DNA of 64,000 nucleotides, from positions 62,001-126,000 of the forward strand of contig NZ_ATVM01000002.1 of the NCBI RefSeq assembly GCF_000420725.1, in the 5' to 3' direction. The notes under the pieces were generated by a model. The model saw nothing but the letters and a program-made list of their open reading frames with translations, searched no databases and was not told the origin of the DNA. Shown piece by piece: positions 42,132-50,348 of the stretch (position 1 is its first letter; each line of letters starts with the position of its first letter). The translations under genes and the position numbers were made by a program. This stretch comes from Marinococcus halotolerans DSM 16375 (GTDB lineage: Bacteria > Bacillota > Bacilli > Bacillales > Marinococcaceae).

Positions 42132-43838
42132 ATGAAGAATACGGTTACTTCCGGCTGGAAATCATTATGGAATTCCCACCGGCAGACAAAGAAACTGCTG
42201 AATGTTTTTCAGACGGACCGGTCACCAACACGTCACAAGGAAGAAGAGATCCAGGACCCTTCTACTGCAGGCCGCAAGACCAGTCGCGGCGGAAATGATG
42301 GAGGAGGAAACGACGGAGGAGACAGTGGAGGGCAGGACCCCGCCTACAAACGTCCTCAGCTCGTAGGACTTATTTTAGGGCCATTATTATTTCTCATTAC
42401 CATGTTATTTTTGGATCCTTCGGGACTCAGCTATGAAGGAAAAGCAGTACTTGCCACCACGCTTTGGATTGCCACCTGGTGGATAACAGAAGCGATCCCA
42501 ATTCCGGCGACCTCACTTTTGCCGATTGTCCTTCTGCCGATTACCGGGGCACTGGACGGCGACACTGTCGTTTCTTCCTACGGTAACGATATTATCTTCT
42601 TGTTCTTAGGTGGTTTCTTTATTGCCTATGCAATGGAAAAATGGAACCTACATAAGAGAATTGCGCTGTTTATCATCGCGGTGATTGGTACAAGCACCAA
42701 CCGGATTATTCTCGGCTTTATGGTTGCCACAGGCTTTTTATCCATGTGGGTATCCAATACAGCATCAACGATGATGATGCTTCCGATTGCGCTTGCGATT
42801 ACGTATCAGGTATCGGAAGCCCTCAAGGAAGAAAAGGATTCCGAAAAAGAAGTAAAAAAATTCGAAAAAGCGCTTATTTTCGGTGTTGGTTACGCCGGAA
42901 CGGTCGGCGGACTCGGTACACTGATCGGAACGCCGCCGCTCAGCATTCTGGCTGCACAGTCGGAGGAGCTGTTTGGGCAGCAGATTTCCTTTGCTCAGTG
43001 GATTATGTTCGGTGCGCCGATCGTAGCCGTTTTCTTATTGATCGTCTGGTTCTATCTGACCCGTTTTGTCTATAATATCGGCTTTTCGACTATTCCGGGC
43101 GGCCGGGACATGATTCAGGCCGAGAGAACAAAGCTGGGTGCGATGAAATACGAAGAAAAAATTGTTATGTCCGTATTCGTATTTGCCGCTGTGATGTGGA
43201 TCACCCGTTCCTTCTTCTGGCAGGAAATAGTCGGAGTAACCGGTCTCAGTGATGGCGGTATTGCCATGATCGCCACCGTGCTGTTGTTTTTAGTGCCTGC
43301 CACGAAAAAGCAGGAGGATCCTCGGGTCCTGGTCTGGAAAGACTCCCGGGAAATTCCGTGGGGCATTCTGCTGTTGTTCGGGGGCGGTCTCGCGATTGCT
43401 GCCGGCTTTAGTAACACCGACCTTGCCGAATGGATCGGTAACAGCTTAACTATACTTGAAGGCGTAAATATCATTCTTGTGATTCTTGTGTCTGCTGCGC
43501 TCGTATTGTTCTTAACGGAAATTACGTCCAACACAGCGACAGGCACCATGATTATTCCACTGGTGGCCTCTTTGGCACTTGCGATTCAGGTTCACCCGTT
43601 CGCACTGATGGTGCCGTGTGCCATGGCTGCAAACTGTGCGTTTATGCTGCCGGTTGGTACACCGCCAAACGCCATTATTTTCGGGAGCGGGAAAATACGG
43701 ATCATCGACATGGTGAAAAATGGTTTCTTCCTGAATATATTTGCGATAATACTAATTACGGCATTAGTCTACCTGGTTCTGCCAACGCTATGGGGCATCG
43801 ATTTGACTACCGTACCCGACTCGTTCCGTAATAACTAA
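42132..43838 (+). CDS. DASS (SLC13) family sodium:dicarboxylate symporter
   Basis: A 568-residue transporter. The first 70 residues are a hydrophilic, Gly/Asp-rich extension (GGNDGGGNDGGDSGG near 57-71), then about 12-13 helices. SNTASTMMMLPIALA (near 205-220) and ITSNTATGTMIIPLVASLA (near 463-480) are the two SNT substrate/sodium motifs. TPPLSILAAQSEELF and LPVGTPPNAIIFGSG match SdcS-like proteins. It should import dicarboxylates with Na+; the next gene suggests D-tartrate. Start ATG 42132 follows AGAGGTGAGAAGG. It lies 136 bp after the regulator and 12 bp before the dehydratase. Confidence 0.9.
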   Translation: MKNTVTSGWKSLWNSHRQTKKLLNVFQTDRSPTRHKEEEIQDPSTAGRKTSRGGNDGGGNDGGDSGGQDPAYKRPQLVGLILGPLLFLITMLFLDPSGLSYEGKAVLATTLWIATWWITEAIPIPATSLLPIVLLPITGALDGDTVVSSYGNDIIFLFLGGFFIAYAMEKWNLHKRIALFIIAVIGTSTNRIILGFMVATGFLSMWVSNTASTMMMLPIALAITYQVSEALKEEKDSEKEVKKFEKALIFGVGYAGTVGGLGTLIGTPPLSILAAQSEELFGQQISFAQWIMFGAPIVAVFLLIVWFYLTRFVYNIGFSTIPGGRDMIQAERTKLGAMKYEEKIVMSVFVFAAVMWITRSFFWQEIVGVTGLSDGGIAMIATVLLFLVPATKKQEDPRVLVWKDSREIPWGILLLFGGGLAIAAGFSNTDLAEWIGNSLTILEGVNIILVILVSAALVLFLTEITSNTATGTMIIPLVASLALAIQVHPFALMVPCAMAANCAFMLPVGTPPNAIIFGSGKIRIIDMVKNGFFLNIFAIILITALVYLVLPTLWGIDLTTVPDSFRNN

Positions 43839-43850
43839 GGGGGATTCGTG

Positions 43851-45017
43851 ATGAAAATTGTACAGGTAGAAGAGCAGGCGGTGCCGATCAAATCGGATAT
43901 CCGTAACGCGTTTATTGATTTCAGTAAAATGAATGTCTCTGTCGTCGCGGTCAAAACCGATGTCATAAAAAACGGCAAACCGGTTGTAGGCTACGGGTTT
44001 AACTCCAACGGCCGGTATGCACCGAGTGGGCTTTTGCGCGAGCGGTTTATTCCGCGTCTGCTTGAAGCATCTGAGCAGGAAATGATGAGCGACGACGGCA
44101 GCAATCTGGATCCCTTTAAAATTTGGAGCATATTGATGACCGGTGAAAAGCCCGGCGGCCACGGGGAACGCTCTGTGGCTGTCGGGGTCATCGATATGGC
44201 GATATGGGATGCGGTGGCAAAAATTGAGGAAAAGCCGCTGTATCAGCTGCTTGCCGAAAGGTATAGCGAGGGAAGTGCAGACAGCAATGTTTTTGTATAT
44301 GCCGCCGGGGGCTATTACCAGCCCGGAAAAGGAGTCGATGCACTTCAGCAGGAGATGCGTACGTATTTGGAGTCCGGCTATTCGGTGGTGAAGATGAAAA
44401 TAGGGGGATCATCGATTGAGGAGGACATTCAGCGCATCGAAGCAGTCATTGAGGTGACCGGGGATCCGGGTAAGCTTGCGGTGGATGCAAACGGCCGCTT
44501 CGACCTGGATGAAGCGATTGCCTATGCGAAAGCGCTCGAACCTTATGGGTTGTTTTGGTACGAGGAGGCGGGCGACCCGCTTGATTACGCTCTGCAAAAT
44601 ACATTGAGTCGCTACTATTCCCATCCGATGGCCACTGGCGAAAATCTGTTTTCCATGCAGGATGCACGGAATTTAATCAGCTACGGCGGCATGCGGCCGG
44701 ACCGGGACTACCTGCAGTTTGACTGTGCCCTCAGCTACGGTCTGGTGGAATATATGCGCACGCTTGATATGCTGGAAGCAAACGGCTGGTCAACAAGGAG
44801 ATGCATTCCGCACGGCGGTCACCAGATGTCTCTCAATATTGCAGCCGGACTCGGTCTTGGCGGCAATGAATCCTATCCCGGCGTCTTTGAGCCATTCGGC
44901 GGATTTGCCGATGACTATCCGGTGGAAAATGGCTATGTGCAGCTGCCGGAGGTTCCCGGCATCGGCTTTGAAGCGAAAAACAATCTTTATACGCTGCTGC
45001 GCTCGGTGCTGCAGTAA
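43851..45017 (+). CDS. tarD: D-tartrate dehydratase-like, mandelate racemase/enolase superfamily
   Basis: A 388-residue enolase-superfamily enzyme that matches, by recall of the family, the Bradyrhizobium D-tartrate dehydratase in length and in motifs throughout: GYGFNSNGRYAPSGL, NEKPGGHGERSVAV-type MTGEKPGGHGERSVAVGV, VVKMKIGG (catalytic KxK near residue 180), AVDANGRFDLDE, WYEEAGDPLDYALQ, MATGENLF (metal ligands Asp, Glu, Glu), and IPHGGHQMSLNIAAGLGLGG with the catalytic His. It would convert D-tartrate to oxaloacetate. The gene lies directly after the DASS symporter with AGGGGGATTCGTG before the ATG at 43851. Other acid sugars are possible substrates. Confidence 0.85.
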   Translation: MKIVQVEEQAVPIKSDIRNAFIDFSKMNVSVVAVKTDVIKNGKPVVGYGFNSNGRYAPSGLLRERFIPRLLEASEQEMMSDDGSNLDPFKIWSILMTGEKPGGHGERSVAVGVIDMAIWDAVAKIEEKPLYQLLAERYSEGSADSNVFVYAAGGYYQPGKGVDALQQEMRTYLESGYSVVKMKIGGSSIEEDIQRIEAVIEVTGDPGKLAVDANGRFDLDEAIAYAKALEPYGLFWYEEAGDPLDYALQNTLSRYYSHPMATGENLFSMQDARNLISYGGMRPDRDYLQFDCALSYGLVEYMRTLDMLEANGWSTRRCIPHGGHQMSLNIAAGLGLGGNESYPGVFEPFGGFADDYPVENGYVQLPEVPGIGFEAKNNLYTLLRSVLQ

Positions 45018-45022
45018 AGGAA

Positions 45023-45054
45023 AGCCTGCATTCATCCTTTGATGAGTGCAGGCT
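45023..45054 (+). terminator. Terminator of the DASS-tarD transcript
   Basis: AGCCTGCA pairs with TGCAGGCT, continued by CATC/GATG, then a GTTTCT run. Confidence 0.82.
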
Positions 45055-45061
45055 GTTTCTA

Positions 45062-46210
45062 TTATAGGAGCCGGTACAGGCTGGCGAGACCGAGCCCGCC
45101 CCCGATTCCGATCGTGGCCACGCCGAGTGGGAGATCGCCGTTTTGCATCAGCCGCATGAGCCTTGCTACAAGAATTGCCCCCGAAGCACCGTACGGATGC
45201 CCCTGAGCGATGGCGCCACCGGCTGTATTCAGCCGCTCAGGCGGAATGCCGAGCTGAAAGGCCGAGGCAAGCACCTGGGAGGCAAATGCTTCATTGCATT
45301 CCCATACGGAAATGTCCTGGACAGACAAGTGGTTCCGTGCAAGCAGCCGGCGTACAGCAGGAACCGGGCCAATTCCCGGCATAGTAGGATCGACGCCAAC
45401 CGCGGCGGCATCGAGGATTTCAAGCGCAGGCACGAGTCCGTGCCGCTGGCAGGAGGAGCGGCTGGCCATCAGCGTGAGTGCCGCTCCGTCACTGATTCGG
45501 GAGGAGTTGGCGGCGGTGACTGTGCCGTTTTTCTCAAAAATAACGGGCGCACGGCGGATAATTTTGTTCATTTTTTCTGGAGAACGAATCTCAGCGTCTG
45601 CATGGACGGTACTCACCGGAATGATTTCCCGGGAAATATCCGTTTTTGCTGCTTCCTCCCACGAAAGCCTGTAGCTGCGTTCGGCAAAGGCGTCCTGATC
45701 TGCACGGGATATACTGTAGGCTTTCGCCACCGTTTCCGCAGCTTCTCCCATATCAGGATCTCCGATAAATTTGGGAGAAAAGCGGGCTCTTTCCTGCGTC
45801 GAGGAAACCGGGTAGGCTTCCGAGGCGAAAAAGGAGCGTTGCGGGGCCCGGCTTATGCTTTCGACCCCGCCGGCAAGAACGGTCTCCGCCGCCCCGGCCT
45901 GCAGGTGCCGAAATCCCTGATGCACAGCTTCAAGGCCGGAGCCGCACTGGCGGTCCACCGTTACACCAGGAACAGACCTGTCATAACCGGCTTCAAGCAG
46001 ACTGAGCCGGGCAAGGTTACCGCCCGGACCAACCGCATTTCCCATAAATACTTCGTCAGCCGGTATCCGGTCGTTTATCCCGTGATGGAGCTGGAAATGC
46101 TTATACAGCGGCGTTGTCAGCTGTTCCGGCTCCAGCTTTGAAAACCTCCCGTTCACATGATGGATGGGGCTTCTTTTGGCGTCAATGATATAGACAGGTT
46201 CAGTCATCAT
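45062..46210 (-). CDS. yhfS: Thiolase-family protein (YhfS-like) lacking the second catalytic Cys
   Basis: A 382-residue thiolase. The nucleophile Cys is in VDRQCGSGLEA (near residue 84), CNEAFASQVL (near 315) is the NEAFA motif, and GGAIAQGHPYGASG holds the catalytic His (near 345). The usual CxG motif before the C-terminus (LCIGGG, Cys378 in the Zoogloea enzyme) reads ATIGIGGG, so this acid/base Cys is Gly. It overlaps the ligase gene by 11 bases. In B. subtilis, yhfU-yhfT-yhfS form the same order and are in the BirA regulon, so a role in pimelate-type or biotin-linked acyl chemistry is inferred. Thiolytic activity is doubtful. Confidence 0.85.
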   Translation of the reverse strand: MMTEPVYIIDAKRSPIHHVNGRFSKLEPEQLTTPLYKHFQLHHGINDRIPADEVFMGNAVGPGGNLARLSLLEAGYDRSVPGVTVDRQCGSGLEAVHQGFRHLQAGAAETVLAGGVESISRAPQRSFFASEAYPVSSTQERARFSPKFIGDPDMGEAAETVAKAYSISRADQDAFAERSYRLSWEEAAKTDISREIIPVSTVHADAEIRSPEKMNKIIRRAPVIFEKNGTVTAANSSRISDGAALTLMASRSSCQRHGLVPALEILDAAAVGVDPTMPGIGPVPAVRRLLARNHLSVQDISVWECNEAFASQVLASAFQLGIPPERLNTAGGAIAQGHPYGASGAILVARLMRLMQNGDLPLGVATIGIGGGLGLASLYRLL

Positions 46211-47618
46211 TACCGTTCTCCTTTAATAAGGCTTCGTAATACTTCTGCGCGCGCAGCCGGTCGATTTTTCCGCTGCCTAGAACCGGCAGGCAGTTTGTCT
46301 GCAGGCATGCAGGCAGTTTATAAGCTGGCAGCCATTGGCGGCCATGTACATGCAGGTCGTGAGCAGTAACGCTTCCAGTATAAAGCGCAACGATTTTTTC
46401 TCCCTCGAAAGCATCAGGCACACCGAAAACAGCTGCCCGGTTAACATCCGGATGGCTCATGAGTATCTGTTCAATTTCTTCGGCATAAATATTTCGACCG
46501 CGGCTGACAATTTTTCCGCTCCGGCGGCCGGTAATATAAAGGAAGCCTTCTTCGTCGACAAAGCCAATATCTCCGGTGGCAACTGACCGCGGGTAGGATA
46601 AGGACTCGTCTTCAGCATACCCGCTGAATAAAAATGGGCTTGTGACGACTAATTCCCCGGATTCCGGGGGGGGACCGGCTTCCACCATGGGAAACAGGCG
46701 TCCGGTGCAGGAAGAGCTGACCTGTTCTGCGCGGTGGTTTAGGGCGCTGATAAAGCTGGTTTCCGCACTGCCGTAAAATTCATACAGCGCAGCCGAGGGA
46801 AAGCGGGCGAATATTTGTTGGTTATCAGCAGGAAACCATTTTTCTCCTCCCGTAATGATCAGTCTGACTGAGGAAGAGGGAGGAAAGGAGTGACTGAGAA
46901 GCCAGCGGAGCGTTGTAGGCACTGCGTACAATACGGTAATCTGCTGCCTGTCCACCATCCGAGCAAACACCCGCGGCGAGTGCCTTACAGGCAGAACCAC
47001 GGTGTGGCCGTATTCGAGCATACGCAAGGCCCCGTATAAAAAAAGAGAGTGGGAAAGCTTTCCGGTGATCAGGACGCGTTCGTCCTCCTGAAATGGAAAA
47101 AGCTGCTCGTCCGCCTCAAAGCTTTTCAGCCAGGAACGGTGGCTTCGCAGACATACCTTTGGCGTTCCGGAGGAGCCTGACGTGCAGGCGCCGTAAAACA
47201 AATCGGTCTCTTCGCAGAACGCAGCAGGTGCAGACAGACAGGACTCCGCGCCGGTAACGGCTGCAAGTGCCAGGGAAGGCACCGGCAGCCCGTCGGCTTC
47301 ATTGTCTGTGATAAAAAGGCCGGGCCTGGAAGAGGAAAGAAAAGAAGCTATCGCACCGCTTTCCAGCGTTTCATCCACTGGCACAGCAATGCCGCCTCCA
47401 GACACGATCGCAAAAAACATATACAGCTGCTCCAGTGGGTCCTGAAGCGCAAAGGCGATCTGCTTTTGAAAAAAGGGGCCGGCAGCTGCTTGCAGCTGAC
47501 TCCGCCGGCGGTTAATGGTCTCATGCAGCTCCTGCCAGCTGATCGAACGAGCCGAGTATTCGACCGCCGTCTTTGCAGGATGAGAAGCGGCGTACCGGGC
47601 GATGGCCTGGCCGATCAT
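46200..47618 (-). CDS. yhfT: AMP-binding acyl-CoA ligase (YhfT-like)
   Basis: A 472-residue ANL-superfamily adenylate-forming enzyme. The P-loop-like motif is YGACTSGSSGTPKVCLRSH (near residue 135), YEFYGSAETSF is the A5 motif (near 280), and TGDIGFVDEEGFLYITGR (near 350) with GKIVSRGRNIYAEEIEQ (near 370) are A7-A8. GSGKIDR near 452 is the A10 Lys. It activates a carboxylic acid, probably a fatty or dicarboxylic acid, to its CoA thioester. Start follows AAGGGGGGATTTCC. Operon with bioY upstream and the thiolase downstream, all leftward. Confidence 0.88.
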   Translation of the reverse strand: MIGQAIARYAASHPAKTAVEYSARSISWQELHETINRRRSQLQAAAGPFFQKQIAFALQDPLEQLYMFFAIVSGGGIAVPVDETLESGAIASFLSSSRPGLFITDNEADGLPVPSLALAAVTGAESCLSAPAAFCEETDLFYGACTSGSSGTPKVCLRSHRSWLKSFEADEQLFPFQEDERVLITGKLSHSLFLYGALRMLEYGHTVVLPVRHSPRVFARMVDRQQITVLYAVPTTLRWLLSHSFPPSSSVRLIITGGEKWFPADNQQIFARFPSAALYEFYGSAETSFISALNHRAEQVSSSCTGRLFPMVEAGPPPESGELVVTSPFLFSGYAEDESLSYPRSVATGDIGFVDEEGFLYITGRRSGKIVSRGRNIYAEEIEQILMSHPDVNRAAVFGVPDAFEGEKIVALYTGSVTAHDLHVHGRQWLPAYKLPACLQTNCLPVLGSGKIDRLRAQKYYEALLKENGNDD

Positions 47619-47638
47619 GGAAATCCCCCCTTTTGGCG

Positions 47639-48175
47639 CTACAGCCTGATTTTGTGCTGCTTGTTCAGCCGGACTGCTACAAAGCCGGCAACGACTGCTT
47701 TAAAAATATCCCCCGGCAGAAAAGCGAGTGCCTGAATGGCGGCAGTGGTCCATGGTATGTTTATTAAAAACGACAAGTAGGTAACGCCGCCGGCATAAAT
47801 GACAAGAATACCGCCGATAATATTAGCAAACAAGTACTTTGGAAACGATGGTTTCCTGAAAGAATGGGCGATCCAGCCAATGATAAACGCTCCGATCGGC
47901 CAGCTCAGAATGTAGCCGCCACTAGCGCCAAACAATACCCCGGCACCGCCCCGTCCACCGGAAAGCAGAGGCAGGCCTATCATTACGAGTACGACAAACA
48001 AGAGTATGCTGAGACCGCCGTATCTCGCTCCAAGCAGAGAGCCTGCAAGCATGACACCGAGTGTCTGCAGGGTGATCGGCACTGGACTGAATGGAAGCGG
48101 AATGGGCGGCACAATGCCTAAAGCTGCCATGATTGCTGCAAATAAAGCCGTATAAATAATTTTTTGTATACGCAT
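47639..48175 (-). CDS. bioY: BioY biotin transporter (ECF S component)
   Basis: A 178-residue substrate-binding membrane component with six helices. VPITLQTLGVMLAGSLLGAR (near residues 35-54) and FGASGGYILSWPIGAF (near 83-98) are the BioY signatures for biotin binding. It needs the general ECF ATPases and EcfT, not in this window. First gene of the bioY-yhfT-yhfS operon. The upstream BirA-like operator suggests repression when biotin is plentiful. Start at 48175 follows GTGAGGTGAACATAG. Confidence 0.92.
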   Translation of the reverse strand: MRIQKIIYTALFAAIMAALGIVPPIPLPFSPVPITLQTLGVMLAGSLLGARYGGLSILLFVVLVMIGLPLLSGGRGGAGVLFGASGGYILSWPIGAFIIGWIAHSFRKPSFPKYLFANIIGGILVIYAGGVTYLSFLINIPWTTAAIQALAFLPGDIFKAVVAGFVAVRLNKQHKIRL

Positions 48176-48189
48176 CTATGTTCACCTCA

Positions 48190-48252
48190 CTGATTTCTAA
48201 GGATAGAAAGAAATCAGCCATTTGTCAACTTGATTTTAAAAATGGTTTACGA
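48190..48252 (-). promoter_or_regulatory. bioY promoter with BirA-like operator and inverted repeat
   Basis: On the minus strand a TTGACA -35 box is followed 17 bp later by TATCCT. BirA-like half sites on the plus strand are TTGTCAACT (48222-48230) and GGTTTACGA (48244-48252), resembling TTGTAAACC and GGTTTACAA with a 13-bp spacer; they overlap the -35 box. A further perfect 9-bp inverted repeat (CTGATTTCT/AGAAATCAG, 48190-48217) brackets the -10 box. Confidence 0.6.
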
Positions 48253-48290
48253 AAAGTGGGCAATTTGTTAAATCAGTATAAAAAGTAAAA

Positions 48291-48309
48291 AACCCGGAAA
48301 GCCCGGGTT
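48291..48309 (-). terminator. Terminator of the tctCBA operon
   Basis: AACCCGG pairs with CCGGGTT around AAAGC, flanked by A- and T-runs on the two sides. Confidence 0.85.
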
Positions 48310-48312
48310 TTT

Positions 48313-49797
48313 TTATGCTGAAGTTGTCTTTTTCTGGCGGATGATTGGGACGAGGAAGGAAAGAAGAGCAACAATCAGCATACTGAGAGCAATCGGCCGG
48401 GTGAAAAAGACCGTTAAATCGTCGTTGGCAATGGTCATGGCCTGACGGAAGGATTCCTCCATCATCCCGCCGAGAATAAATGCCAGGATAAGCGGAGCTG
48501 CCGGGAAATTGTACAGCTTCATCAAATAGCCGATCACGCCAAAAGCAAGCAGTAAGTAAAGATCAAACGTGCTGAAGCTGATGGAGTACACCCCGATCAT
48601 ACTAAACATAATCACAAGCGAAATCAGCATCGGGCGCGGGATCAACAGCACTTTAGCAATGTACGGTATAAGCGGCAGGTTCAGGATCAGGAGGAACACG
48701 TTGCCAATATACATACTGATGATAACGCCCCAGAACAGATCAGGCTGCTCTTCGATTAACAGCGGTCCCGGCGGCACGTTCAGCACAAGCAGGGCACCGA
48801 GCAGGACGGCCGTCGTTCCGGAACCGGGAATACCGAGGCTGAGCAGGGGCACAAAGGCACCGCTCGTGGCGGCGTTGTTGGCCGTTTCCGGAGCGGAGAT
48901 ACCTTTAACCGCGCCCTTCCCGAATTCTTCCGGACGTTTGGCAATCTTTTTTTCCGTAATGTAGCCGATAAAAGAAGCGATCGTTGCACCGGCACCCGGG
49001 AGCACCCCGAGAATAAACCCCAGGAAGGACTGGCGGGTCATCGGGCCGCTCATATCTTTAAAGTCCTGTTTGGACAGCTTCAGGCTTCCGATATTGCCCT
49101 GGTTTTTAATTGTTTTTTTCCGGTTGACAATTAGGTTGCAGATTTCTGCGATCGCAAACAAACCGAGCGCGATTACGAGAAAATCAATGCCCTCAAGCAG
49201 ATTTGAATTGTTAAATGTAAACCGCGTCGTCCCCGTCTGGCTGTCCATGCCGATGGTGACAAACATGAGGCCGAGTACTGCAGAAATAAGTGCTTTAATC
49301 GTCGAGCCGTCGGACAGACTGGCTATCGCGGTTAGCCCGAGCAGCATTAGGGCAAAATATTCAGGCGGACCAAACACAATGGCGACGCTTGCCAGAAGCG
49401 GAGCGAAAAGCATCAGCAGAACGACACTCACCGTACCGCCGGCAAAGGATGAAATAGCAGCAATGGCGAGCGCTTTTCCCGCCTGGCCGTTCTGGGCCAT
49501 GGGGTAGCCGTCAAAAGCGGTCGCGACTGTGCCGGAAATGCCCGGGGCGTTCAAAAGAATCGAGGAGGTGGAGCCCCCGAAAACAGCTCCGTAATACACA
49601 CCGGCCATAAGTACGAGAGCGACAGTCGGCTCCATGTTGTATGTCAGCGGGATCATGATAGCGATCGCGCTGATCGGCCCGAGCCCGGGCATCATTCCGA
49701 TAAATGTTCCGGCGAAAACGCCGATCAGCACAAACAGCATTCCCTGTACACTAAATGCGACGCTGAGGCCGCTTAATATTCCATCAAATGTTCCCAT
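48313..49797 (-). CDS. tctA: Tripartite tricarboxylate transporter large permease TctA
   Basis: A 494-residue membrane protein of the TctA family with about 11-12 helices. GTFIGMMPGLGPISAIAIMIPLTY (two pieces near residues 28-51) and LGVLPGAGATIASFIGY (near 265-281) are the duplicated GxxPG elements, and LLSLGIPGSGTTAVLLGAL follows near 318. With TctB and TctC it imports citrate-type tricarboxylates in a periplasmic-binding-protein-dependent, Na+-driven way. Start after AGGAGGTTCACCGC. Last gene of the tctCBA operon. Confidence 0.92.
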   Translation of the reverse strand: MGTFDGILSGLSVAFSVQGMLFVLIGVFAGTFIGMMPGLGPISAIAIMIPLTYNMEPTVALVLMAGVYYGAVFGGSTSSILLNAPGISGTVATAFDGYPMAQNGQAGKALAIAAISSFAGGTVSVVLLMLFAPLLASVAIVFGPPEYFALMLLGLTAIASLSDGSTIKALISAVLGLMFVTIGMDSQTGTTRFTFNNSNLLEGIDFLVIALGLFAIAEICNLIVNRKKTIKNQGNIGSLKLSKQDFKDMSGPMTRQSFLGFILGVLPGAGATIASFIGYITEKKIAKRPEEFGKGAVKGISAPETANNAATSGAFVPLLSLGIPGSGTTAVLLGALLVLNVPPGPLLIEEQPDLFWGVIISMYIGNVFLLILNLPLIPYIAKVLLIPRPMLISLVIMFSMIGVYSISFSTFDLYLLLAFGVIGYLMKLYNFPAAPLILAFILGGMMEESFRQAMTIANDDLTVFFTRPIALSMLIVALLSFLVPIIRQKKTTSA

Positions 49798-49813
49798 GCG
49801 GTGAACCTCCTTT

Positions 49814-50272
49814 CTACAGCGGCAGAATGCCCGGAGGCAGACTTATATTTAATAACTGGGTAAAAACTAAATAAAGAGTTAGCGGGAAAACAATCGAGGT
49901 CACAGCGTTGACGATATGTTTCCGGTAGCCCATAAACAGGCTGCACAGAAAAATAAATATAGTGGAGGCTAAAATGAAACCAACAGGCTCTAAAAGAGTA
50001 ATGTACAGCAGGATCATTACGCCTACACCGCCTAAGTAAAAAATATGCTGCCCGGCTTCCTTTCGTTTTTCCTGGTCTTCTTCGCTCTCGCCTTCCTTAA
50101 TGAAGAATAAAAAGATGCTGAGTAAAATTAATAAAAAACCGGCGGCTTTTGGCATAGTGGAAGCAGTAAACATGCCTGTAGCAAAAGCGGGAATTTGAAA
50201 AGCCAGGTATAAATAAAAAATGGCAATGACGATGAGAATCATACTGATCATTTTATTTGCGGAACGAAACAT
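49814..50272 (-). CDS. tctB: Tripartite tricarboxylate transporter small permease TctB
   Basis: A 152-residue membrane protein with four helices (about 12-29, 33-54, 80-103 and 107-150 as two close ones). This is the small permease of the TTT family, poorly conserved but recognisable by position and topology. Start ATG 50272 (MFRSANKMI) follows AGAGGTGATACGT; the frame opens at GTG 50281. It is 16 bp from tctA and 76 bp after tctC, with a hairpin in between that may lower its expression relative to the binding protein. Confidence 0.85.
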   Translation of the reverse strand: MFRSANKMISMILIVIAIFYLYLAFQIPAFATGMFTASTMPKAAGFLLILLSIFLFFIKEGESEEDQEKRKEAGQHIFYLGGVGVMILLYITLLEPVGFILASTIFIFLCSLFMGYRKHIVNAVTSIVFPLTLYLVFTQLLNISLPPGILPL

Positions 50273-50306
50273 ACGTATCACCTCTTTCGGCTGCTTTTAA
50301 TATAAG

Positions 50307-50337
50307 AGAGCCCTGGACGCAGAACGTTCAGAGCTCT
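50307..50337 (-). terminator. Intercistronic hairpin between tctC and tctB
   Basis: GAGC-CTG pairs with CAG-GCTC around a 13-base loop, with weak T-richness after it. It is likely partial termination or 3' protection that raises tctC messenger above tctBA, usual for binding-protein operons. Confidence 0.55.
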
Positions 50338-50348
50338 TTCGGACGCTG

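Noticed and set aside
45143-46141. A 332-codon plus-strand frame antisense to the thiolase gene
   Set aside because: Arg/Cys-rich, no ribosome site, and opposite a clear thiolase.
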